Source: Arenicola marina (taxonomy: Eukaryota; Annelida; Polychaeta; Arenicolidae). From it: a stretch of DNA of 64,000 bases. Positions 47,001 through 59,000 of this stretch are shown piece after piece. The stretch spans positions 48,334,959-48,398,958 of the forward strand of contig OZ025252.1 of the NCBI GenBank assembly GCA_964019135.1, written 5' to 3'. Position numbers and translations under genes: made by a program. The notes beneath the pieces are model-generated. The model saw only the letters and a program-made list of their open reading frames with translations. It was not told where the DNA came from and ran no database searches. Position 1 is the first letter of the stretch; every line of letters begins with the position of its first letter.

Positions 47001-50000
47001 GGGAGTTCACTCCTGCCCACCCAGCATTACAAGGGGGGGGGGGAGGGGGAGTTCACTCCTGCCCACCCAGCGTTACAAGGGGGGGGAGGAGGGGGAGTTG
47101 AGCACCCTTCATTACGTACACCTGTCAATGCGCGATCAAATCAAAACAAATACCAATTACAAGTGCTCTTCACACACCACGTGACCCATCTGTATGACTG
47201 GCCTGAGGTGACGCGAGGTTCTCTTTAGGGACCTCACACCTCGAATACGTCCTGAGTGGCTGTAAATAGGGCGGGTAGGGCCATCCACACGGGTAATGGG
47301 GTAGTGTATATGCCGGGAAAGGCGTGTATGTATGTACTAGACGTCTAACGAGATAGTGCCTCAGTGCAGCCTACTCTCTGCATCCCAACCACGCCCCACC
47401 CCCCACCCACAGTCCCGTGTCCCGGGCTCTTGAGAAATATTAAGTTCTTGAGCTGGGAAGTCTATCCACACGTGGCGGGGTATCTGGCAGATAACGGGTC
47501 CTCTGTCTCTGGCCAGGAGCCATTAGTTGTTGGTGTGTACCCTGCCGCCTGCCGGGCGTAAAGCTACACCTGCACTTCACGCTCAAGTCTCGTGTGTGTG
47601 TGTAAAGTCACGTCTTGGTGCAAGATCGCGTGTGACACCGGCGAGAGTGTGGTTTACCGGTCTTAGGATGCCCCCTGTCCGCTGGGCTGAGCGGTCCGTG
47701 GGAGGGGGAGACACCCCAGAGAGTTCACAGATTATGTGGCCGCTTCTCGAAGGGTAACAATTATAGACATGGGAAATCAGTGTTATTCATATTCACAAGA
47801 ACACCGTTGCTGACACTGTGGGCTGACACTTGCTGACACTGCGGGCTGACACTGCGGGCTGACACGGCGGGCTGACACTGTGGGCTGACACTGGACTGAC
47901 ACTGCGGGCTGACACTGTTTCACTTGTCAGTGACCCTTCTGACGCCAGTGAGAGTGGCGTCAGTTGCCGTCACTGATTGGTCTTTCATGTTGTGTGGGGG
48001 ACACACCCCCCTGAGGCCTCTCGCCCCCCCCCCCCCCCAGACCCACTCACCGGTCGCCGACACCCAGGCAGCAAGAACCCATCGCGACGCTTTGTACGCT
48101 CACTGTAGACATAACATATAACAGGGACTTTTCCTTGTCCAAACGAGGGTTTGGTTCTGTCTGGGCGTCCAAGAACTGACGTTAGATCAGCAGCAAGACA
48201 CTTTGAAATGTACCATGAATACTTATTACATCGCACAAATCGCACAGTACATCGTTAACTAATTTGTCTTTGTTTTGAAACAAATGCTTCTTGCTTTGTC
48301 CTAAACATAACCTAAGGTAAAGTTATTACTGTGAGCTAAACATACACCTACAGTAATTCCTGTTAGCCACAGTCATCCGTGGGTTCCTGTTTACCGTGCC
48401 AGTGTGCTCTGGAGTGCATCCGGCGTCCCTGCTCCGGGCCCTGGCTGCCTGCCCCACAGCCGTCGCCAGGGGTCAGGGGGGGTCGGGGTGTTGTTGTGAC
48501 GGCGAGGGGTAGGGCGAGCAGAGGGCAGATAAACACCCGCTACAACCTGTTTGTTTACTAATGTATTATCTAACATTTGGTACAACACTCTGGCTCGCCG
48601 ACAAGCTATGGACAGATCACGAGGTGGGGGCGGGGCGGTGGGCGGGGCGGGGGCGGGGGTCGGGGCGGGGGCGGTACTGATATCACACGAGCCTGGTCTG
48701 GGTTGCCTCATGCCCTTCAGCTATTGGAATCTCTTTTTTCTTAATTTATGCCGTTTTTCTTCCCGTCTCCGTTCTGTGTTGTAGTCTCAGCTTTCACGAC
48801 CGCACGGTAATAATCATTTCACAAGGTAAACGGTTATGGGTGAAAACACTTGGGGGCCGAGGCTTATGAAGACATTCTCACTGGAAGCAGGTGATCCCTG
48901 TGATAAAGTGGTCTCGGTGGTCGCTCGTGGCGGGGGGGTCGCTCAGCCCTCAACCCATACACCAGCCAATCAACGTGACATTAATCCGTCTCCAAGAGGT
49001 TGTAATGCAAAAATGATATTCATGATGTTGCATTACTCTGAAATATTGTGGTAAATTATGCTGTGTAATTCCATTGTAATGAATTATACTATTTAATACT
49101 ATTGTCAGTGGTCAATTATACAATTATGCTACATAATAATAATACCATTGTAATGTCTTCATTAGATGATTACCAGCCTCCCTTAATCTGTTCACAGAGC
49201 GACTCAAGTTCAAGCCCATTCCCGTCAACACCAAGTTGGAGCTGAGTTCGTCGTCCAAGATCCACTGTAACGCGGACGCGCGGACGCCGCCGCTGGTCCG
49301 CTGGAAGAAGGGATCCTCCTACGACCTGCCCTCCCACATCGTCGACGTCGACGGGACGCTGCTGTTTGAGGGGGTCACCTACTCTGACGCCGGGGAGTAC
49401 ACGTGCATCGCCCAGACCGACACGGAACGCATCAACGTCACCATCGTGGTGGAGGTCGTCAGTGAGTGGCTCTCGATAACGATCCCTTCTTTCGAAAAGA
49501 GTGTCCCGGGAACATGGCTCCACTGCCCTGTTAAACCAACCGACCATACTACTCTCAGTAATTGGCGTAATGGTGTGTGGCCCTCTGTCGGGGATCAGTG
49601 GCGTGTGTTGTGTTGCGTTGCGTTAAAGATTGGACGTCAGTGTTTTGATGGCGTGTCTCCCCGCCCTTTGGCTCCCTGTATACACCCCTATATCGCTCCG
49701 TAACTTACCTTCCGCCCCACCAGTGACCTTGACCGTTGTCTGGTTGCAGTTAAGCCGCAGTTCAAGGTGAAGCCGAAGAACACGACCGCTGTGGAGGGGT
49801 ACCCGGTGATGTTGCACTGTGTGGCGGCCGGCGACCCCCCGCCAGAGATACAGTGGGACCGTAACAACAGGGTCACGGGCTTCCTGGCCGACCGCTTCAC
49901 GGTCAGTACTGATGCAGGTCTTATGTTCATGCTTCAAGCTTCTTTAACGGATAATTCCCGCCAATATTGCGGGAATTCTAAATGCTAGGCTGACGTTAAG

Positions 50001-53000
50001 CATTAGATTTAACGGTACTGTAATATATGGCGTCAACTGTAATTACAAATAGGTTTGCTTTGTTTGATTCTCGATGGAAAGTGGACCGTGACCACGGATT
50101 GTGTGGTGTCAAAACCTGCTTGAATATCTAATTCCTAATATGAACTTGTTGTGGATTCCATTATGAAGCATCCTTAGCAGTGAAGACTATGTTATGTACA
50201 AGGTGCAGAACAGGAAGCAAATTCGCCATAACTCTTAATTGGCTCAAGTTATTGAGGACAAAATGGCGCCTGGAAATGTTGAAGCTATCGGAAACCGAGA
50301 GTTTATATATCATATTTCTTTGTTTATATATGATAATTTGATAAGGTATAGAGTGGGGGTCGATATAAAGAGTAGAAATATATTGTAAACATGGCAGCGA
50401 ACACGTACTGTCAATAATTAGATCCTAGATACAACACCAGAGAACAACACGATTGATCATTGTAACAAAAACAGGTTTCTTGTAGTGTGAGGATCTAATT
50501 ATCTGGGCGGAGAACCAAAAACTACGAAGCACTTGGATATTTATTGAAAAGGTCTGTTTCGCGTCAGTTTGGCTCCTAACGCGAGACATTTGGCCAACTG
50601 CGTTGTTTTCTGCTTGCTTTTTGCTGCTCGGGAAGCCTCGGTTTTGCCGTAAATAGCTTCGTTGCTGAGTTACAATGGGAAGCCAGGGCGGCGTGGGTCT
50701 CACAGCTGTAACCTGTTGGACATCTGTAGATCGTTGCCGTTACTGGTGAGCGACCCGCAGCCTCCTCCCGCCACACAGTCAGAGTGGCACGTACCGGAGA
50801 TCTGAACCAAACCAATCCCGGCCCGGCCCATCACCATTATCTACACTCAATTATTCCACCTCTACCTGGACTTCTCGCTGACCTGTCTGGATAGTCCCTT
50901 CTATAAAGTTCCTTCTGGATAGTCCCTTCTCTATAGTCCCTTCTATATAGTTCTTTCTGGATAGTCCCTTCTATATAGTTCCTTCTGGATAGTCCCTTCT
51001 CTATAGTCCCTTCTATATAGTTCCTTCTGGATAGTCCCTTCTCTATAGTCCCTTCTATATAGTTCCTTCTGGGTAGTCCCTTCTATATAGTTCCTTCTGG
51101 ATAGTCCCTTCTATATAGTTCCTTCTGGATAGTCCCTTCTATATAGTCCCTTCTATATAGTCCCTTCTATATAGTCCCTAATATATAGTTCCTTCTGGAT
51201 AGTCCCTTCTCTATAGTCTCTTCTATATGGTTCCTTCTGGATAGTCCCTTCTCTATAGTCCCTTCTATATAGTTCCTTCTGGGTAGTCCCTTCTATATAG
51301 TTCCTTCTGGATAGTCCCTTCTATATAGTTCCTTCTGGATAGTCCCTTCTATATAGTTCCTTCTGGATAGTCCCTTCTATATAGTCCCTTCTATAGTCCC
51401 TTCTATATAGTCCCTAATATATAGTTCCTTCTGGATAGTCCCTTCTATATAGTTCCTTCTGGATAGTCCCTTCTCTATAGTCTCTTCTATATAGTTCCTT
51501 CTGGATAGTCCCTTCTCTATAGTCCCTTCTATATAGTTCCTTCTGGGTAGTCCCTTCTATATAGTTCCTTCTGGATAGTCCCTTCTATATAGTTCCTTCT
51601 GGATAGTCCCTTCTATATAGTCCCTTCTATATAGTTCCTTCTGGGTAGTCCCTTCTATATAGTTCCTTCTGGATAGTCCCTTCTATATAGTCCCTTCTAT
51701 ATAGTTCCTTCTGGATAGTCCCTTCTATATAGTTCCTTCTATATAGTCCCTTCTATATAGTCCCTTCTATATAGTTCCTTCTATATAGTCCCTTCTATAT
51801 AGTCCCTTCTATATAGTCCCTTCTATGTAGTCCCTTTTATATAGTTCCTTCTGGGTAGTCAGTTCCTTCTGGATATCCCCTTCTTGGTAGTCCCTTCTAT
51901 AAAGTCCCTTCTGGGTGGACCAGATACCGGAAGGACGGACATATCAGTCCCGCACTGATGTCAATCTGTGCCCATCACATTGCAGCACATTGAATGACGT
52001 AATATCCGGTTAGGTATGCAATTTATGCAATTTAGTGCTCCTCACCGTCCCATTGTGGTGACTGCACAGGGCTTGACCTTGGTCTATCAATATTGGGCTA
52101 CAGTTGATTGGGCGCCCCTACCACAAGGGCGACCCTACCACAAGGGCGGCCCTACCACAAGGGCGGCCCTACCACAAGGGCGGCCCTACCACAAGGGCGG
52201 CCCTACCACAAGGGCGGCCCTACCACAAGGGCGGCCCTACCACAAGGTCGACCCTACCACAAGGGCTGTCCTACCACAAGGGCGACCCTACCACAAGGGC
52301 GGCCCTACCACAAGGGCGACCCTACCACAAGGGCGACCCTACCACAAGGGCGGCCCTACCACAAGGGCGGCCCTACCACAAGGTCGACCCTACCACAAGG
52401 GCGACCCTACCACAAGGGCGGCCCTACCACAAGGGCGGCCCTACCACAAGGGCGGCCCTAACACAAGGGCGACCCTACCACAAGGTCGACCCTACCACAA
52501 GGGCGACCCTACCACAAGGGCGGCCCTACCACAAGGGCAGCCCTAACACAAGGTCGACCCTACCACAAGGGCTGCCCTACCACAAGGGCGACCCTACCAC
52601 AAGGGCGGCCCTACCACAAGGGCGACCCTACCACAAGGGCGAGTCTACCACAATGGCGGCCCTACCACAAGGGCGGCCCTACCACAAGGGCGGCCCTACC
52701 ACAAGGGCGGCTCTACCACAAGGGCGGCCTACCACAAGGGCGGCCCTCTCTCTGACCGCTGGTCTCTGCTGACGTAGGGATGCTGCAATGGATGGATGAC
52801 CTGTAGGCGCAATCTGAGCTGGCGGAGCACCAACGATAGCGTCACTGTCGGGCGATCTATTACTATAATTGGCGGTCACAGGCTGTGACCTTTACCGAGA
52901 GAGTGTTTGCACGGCTGCAACGCGACTAGACAGCCTTTACCCGAGCGCCCTTCCTTGTTTCTGCCGCGTTGCAGCCAGGTTTAGCAAAACGTGGTTCTGC

Positions 53001-56000
53001 TTACACAGCCGGCAGGGGGCGCTTTTAGACAGACCGCTGCTCGGATATCTTACCATCTCCGGCAGCCGTCGGCTAAGTCCGGTTGTCCGATCTCACCTCA
53101 CAGCCAAAGCGGAAATTACTGAGTTTTCCGTTGGCGCCTTGGCTTAGTTTGTGAGGCGACTTCTGGGGAAATAATCTTTGTGAAACAAAGGGGTTGTGTT
53201 ACCAATTACACCTCTGTGCTGTGGCCTACTGGCTCGGCGCCTGGGCAGCCGGTCCCCATACCATAACCATGCCCCTCTCAACCCCCACTCCCTTCTTCCA
53301 CCTCACCCCTCTCCCTTCCCAACCCAAACACCTCAACCTAGTCCCACCTCACCCCGCGCCCTCCCAACCCAAACACCTTAACCTAGTCCCACCTCACCCC
53401 TCCCCCTCCCAACCCAAACACCTCAACCTAGTCCCACCTCACCCCTCCCCCTCCCAACCCAAACACCTTAACCTAGTCCCACCTCACCCCTCCCCCTCCC
53501 AACCCAAACACCTCAACCTAGTCCCACCTCACCCCTCCCCCTCCCAACCCAAACACCTTAACCTAGTCCCACCTCACCCCTCCCCCTCCCAACCCAAACA
53601 CCTCAACCTAGTCCCACCTCACCCCTCCCCCTCCCAACCCAAACACCTCAACCTAGTCCCACCTCACCCCTCCCCCTCCCAACCAAACAACTCAACCTAG
53701 TCCCACCTCACCCCTCCCCCTCCCAACCCAAACACCTCAATCTAGTTCCACCTCACCCCTCCCCCTCCCAACCCAAACACCTCAACCTAGTCCCACCTCA
53801 CCCCTCCCCCTCCCAACCCAAACACCTCAACCTAGTCCCACCTCACCCCTCCCCCTCCCAACCCAAACACCTCAACCTAGTCCCACCTCATCCCTCACCC
53901 TCCCAACCCAAACACCTCAACCTAGTCCCACCTCAACCCCCCCCTCCCAACCCAAACACCTCAACCTAGTCCCACCTCACCCCTCCGCCCCCCAACCCAA
54001 ACACCTCAACCTAGTCCCACCTCACCCCTCCCCCTCCCAACCCAAACACCTCAACCTAGTCCCACCTCACCCCTCCCCCTCCCAACCCAAACACCTCAAC
54101 CTAGTCCCACCTCACTCCTCCCCCTCCCAACCCAAACACCTCAACCTAGTCCCACCTCACCCCTCCCCCTCCCAACCCAAACACCTCAACCTAGTCCCAC
54201 CTCAACCCTCCCCCTCCCAACCCAAACACCTCAACCTAGTCCCACCTCACCCCTCCCCCTCCCAACCCAAACACCTCAACCTAGTCCCACCTCACCCCTC
54301 CCCCTCCCAACCCAAACACCTCAACCTAGTCCCACCTCACCCCTCCCCCTCCCAACCCAAACACCTCAACCTAGTCCCACCTCACCCCTCCCCCTCCCAA
54401 CCCAAACACCTCAACCAACCCAAACACCTCAACCTAGTCCCACCTCACCCCTCCACCTCCCACCCCAAACACCTCAACCAACCCAAACACCTCAACCTAG
54501 TCCCACCTCACCCCTCCCCCTCCCAACCCAAACACCTCAACCTAGTCCCACCTCACCCCTCCCCCTCCCAACCCAAACACCTCAACCTAGTCCCACCTCA
54601 CCCCTCCCCCTCCCAACCCAAACACCTCAACCTAGTCCCACCTCACCCCTCCCCCTCCCAACCCAAACACTTCAACCTAGTCCCACCTCACTCCTCCCCC
54701 TCCCAACCCAAACACCTCAACCTAGTCCCACCTCAACCCTCCCCCTCCCAACCCAAACACCTCAACCTAGTCCCACCTCAACCCTCCCCCTCCCAACCCA
54801 AACACCTCAACCTAGTCCCACCTCACCCCTCCGCCCCCCAACCCAAACACCTCAACCTAGTCCCACCTCACCCCTCACCCTCCCAACCCAAACACCTCAA
54901 CCAACCCAAACACCTCAACCTAGTCCCACCTCACCCCTCCCCCTCCCAACCCAAACACCTCAACCTAGTCCCACCTCACCCCTCACCCTTCCAACCCAAA
55001 CACCTCAACCTAGTCCCACCTCACCCCTCACCCTCCCAACCCAAACACCTCAACCTAGTCCCACCTCACCCCTCCCCCTCCCAACCCAAACACCTTAACC
55101 TAGTCCCACCTCACCCCTCCCCCTCCCAACCCAAACACCTCAACCTAGTCCCACCTCACCCCTCCCCCTCGCAACCCAAACACCTCAACCTAGTCCCACC
55201 TCAACCCTCCCCCTCCCTACCCAAACACCTCAACCAACCCAAACACCTTAACCTAGTCCCACCTCACCCCTCCCCCTCCCAACCCAAACACCTCAACCTA
55301 GTCCCACCTCACCCCTCCCCCTCCCAACCCAAACACCTCAACCTAGTCCCACCTCACCCCTCCCCCTCCCAACTCAAACACCTCAACCTAGTCCCACCTC
55401 ACCCCTGAGGTCGCTTGTCGTTATGCACGTCCCGAACCCCTCCATACATCACGACATGCTGCGGCGACTGATTCCACTGATTAACCATAACCTGCAAATA
55501 GTTATGGTTCGCCTGCCATATTGTAATATTATAAGAGATTGTTCGCATTCGTTAATTGGAACCACTTGAAATCTACCTCACCCCCCGTGCTCCACCTTGA
55601 ACAAGTAGCCAGGTTTGCCCTCGACAGTCCCGTCGACAGAGGCATCCCTAGCGGCACTCATTAGTGCCAGACCTTTGTTCGTATTATAGTGCGCACCACA
55701 CTGGTACCCGTATGTCATCCAGGCAGCCGGCGGCAGATGTCTCAAAACTACGAAAGCGATTGAAAATGGTCCGAGACGATGTTATAGAGTGCGTGACGTT
55801 GTCTTGGTTTCATGTAGTTAAAAAACACTTTGGTTAAAATTGTCTAGTATGCAAGAAAGTTTGGCGGACGTGAAACCCAGGGGACATCCGTGTTCTGTGG
55901 GTATGCTGCTGCCAGCTCTAGAACATGTATAGCTGTATAAAAGTGGCCATCCGGTTGTTACATGGGACACCGCCATGTTTACTGCGTCAGTCGATCTGTC

Positions 56001-59000
56001 TGGGCGGAAGGCTTTACAATAGGCTACAATAGCTTTACAAAGGCATAACTCTATAATAAGTTAATTAAATATTAATATATTTACATAATACAGGTACAGT
56101 ACATAGAGGCACATAAACAGGTACAGAACATAGAGGCACATGAACAGGTACAGTATATAGGCACGTGAACAACGTGCAGTTTGTAGATATATAAATCAAC
56201 AAGTTAGTTAGTCTTCGTCCCTGCATGGGAAAGTTGTGTTGACTGTATAATCCATGCGGGCACAAAGCTGGCGCACAGCACCAGATCCTGCTACTCACGA
56301 CTTTCTGCCGCGTTACTTGAGGGTACACGGGGGTTGGCCCCAGTAGCCCGGGAGCCACACCGTGACATTGTATCTTGAGGGTACACGGGGGTTGGCCCCA
56401 GTAGCCCGGGAGCCACACCGTGACATTGTATCGCTCTCTGCAAGGCGTCAATGTTCACCCACAATAAGATTGATGTCAATTATCGGTCGAAAAAAAAACA
56501 CTATCTGAAAAAATTGTTTGGCTGTTAGGTGAGCTAACTAACGTGTCTCGAGAAAGGTTTGACGGAGAAATACGGCGCGTCGCTCGGTTGGTGAGGGACG
56601 TGAAAGTTACGGCATCGTTACAAACCATCGCTGGTATAGTGGCTGCAAGTCTCACCTCAGCAAAGCCCCCCCCCCCACCCACACACACACACTCCCCCAA
56701 CCCCGTTATCCCAGTCGACGTTTCACGAAAAAAAGTCAGCTTCCCCAGCCAACTGGAAACCTGCCCTTACAAACCCCCACCCCCCCTCCTCCTACCGCCG
56801 CCTGCCACCCTCCTCCTACCTACCCCCTCCCGCCGCCCTCCTCCTACCTACCCCCGCCCACCGCGCTCCCCCTACCAAACCCCGCCCGCCCCCCCCCGGA
56901 GCCTTCCCTCAACGAGTTTGCCAACCCTACGGTCGGGCCAACCCTGGTTCTACGGCGCACATCCAATCAACATGGCTGACATTTTTTGCGCGGCCAATTA
57001 ATACGAAGTTTAGAGCGAGTGAGAAAGCACCAGCGTCTGCGGCATGCGGGGCACTGGGGCTGTCTGTCAGCGGTGCCCCCCCCCCCACCCCCCACCGTCC
57101 CCCACGGCAGCGCTCACCGGACCTCCACACGATACAAGGTGGCAGAGATTCTCGCCTTCGTGGGCGCCTCGTCAATTTCCATCAATTTGTATATCCAGAC
57201 AGCGCATGCGCGAGGAATGAACGCTCGCGCTGACCCTAATTTGACGGGTCGATCTGTCTTGAGTCTGTGAGCGCCGGGGTTAGGTATTCCCTGGCGGGGT
57301 GACGTATGCCAGGCTGATAGCGCCGGGATGGCCCAAGATTATTCCATATTTATTAAGTTTTGCGACGTCTCACGACACTGGCTAGTATGTCCCGGCGATG
57401 TATGGGATCACACGTAGGAGGCCAAGATAAACTATTCATTTCTCCAGGATGCTTGGCCGATAGATTTAGGGCGACTCCTCCATGTCTGTAACCCAGTGCT
57501 CAGCTGTGTGGGAAGTAGACTGGGAAGTAGAGTATTTACCTGACTGATTGTGTTGTTTCCTGGTTCCAGTTGCTGCCGAATGGGTCGCTGTACATCAAGG
57601 AGGTTTACATGGAGGATGTCGGCAAATACGGCTGCACGGCGGGAAACAGCGGCGGCTTCCAGCGGGAAGAGGTCTATCTCCACGTCGCGCGTAAGTCGTC
57701 TGCTTCTTCCCGCGCTTTTCTCCCGGTGATCTCTTTTGGGTTTAAAGGCTAAATAAAACTTTTTTTTAAAATGGATATCACAATATTTCATTGTGGTATT
57801 GCATTATGGTTTTTTCACATATCATGTTGTACACCTATAAACGGACGGGCCTCAGCGTATTTCATGTTGTACACCTATAAAGAGACGAGCGTACTCGATG
57901 TCCTTACAGGGGGTGACGGCGTGGGGTCCGGCAGTGACGGCCGTGTGTACACGGCTGAGAACGGCGACGACGAGGCGAACATGGTGAAGACAATCGTGAT
58001 CGCGGTGTGCAGCGCGGTGGCCTACCTGGCCATCGTCATCGGCCTCACCGTCTACTGCAGCCTGCGCATGATGAAGGCAAAGAACCTCCGCAAACAGATG
58101 GAGCGAGACGCGGCCGCCGCCAGCGCCACGGGCCAGGGTGAGTAGGGGGCAGGGTCAGGGGTCAGGGTGAGTGAGAGGGAGGGGCCAGGGTAACTGTGGG
58201 GCAGTCAGTGAGAGGGGGGGGGGGAGGAGGTAGGATGAGTGGAGGGCAGGGTCAGGGGGAGTGTGGGGCAGGGTCAAGGTCAGTGAGAGGTGGGGGGGAG
58301 GAGGAAGGATGAGTGGGGGGCAGGGTCGGGGTGAGTGAGAGGGAGGGGCCAGGGGGAGTGTGGGGCAGGGTCAAGGTCAGTGAAAGGGGGGGGGAGGAGG
58401 TAGGATGAGTGGGGGGCAGGGTCGGGGTGAGTGAGAGGGAGGGGCCAGGGTGAGTGTGGGGCAGGGTCAAGGTCAGTGAGAGGTGGGGCGGGAGGAGGTA
58501 GGATGAGTGGAGGGCAGGGTCAGGGTGAGTGAGAGGGAGGGGCCAGGGGGAGTGTGGGGCAGGGTCAAGGTCAGTGAGAGGTGGGGGGGAGGAGGAAGGA
58601 TGAGTGGGGGGCAGGGTCGGGGTGAGTGAGAGGGAGGGGCCAGGGTGAGTGTGGGGCAGGGTCAAGGTCAGTGAGAGGTGGGGGGGGAGGAGGTAGGATG
58701 AGTGGAGGGCAGGGTCAGGGTGAGTGAGAGGGAGGGGTCAGGGGGAGTGTGGGGCAGGGTCAAGGTCAGTGAGAGGTGGGGGGGAGGAGGTAGGATGAGT
58801 GGGGGGCAGGGTCGGGGTGAGTGAGAGGGAGGGACCAGGGTGAGTGGGGCAGGGTCAAGGTCAGTGAGAGGGGGGGAGGAGGTAGGATGAGTGGTGAGCA
58901 GGGTCAGGGGGAGTGAGAGGGAGGGGCCAGGGTCAGTGGGGGCAGGGTCAGTGGCCAGAGTGAGTGTGGGTCAGGGGCCGGGGTGAGTGGGCGGGCAGGG

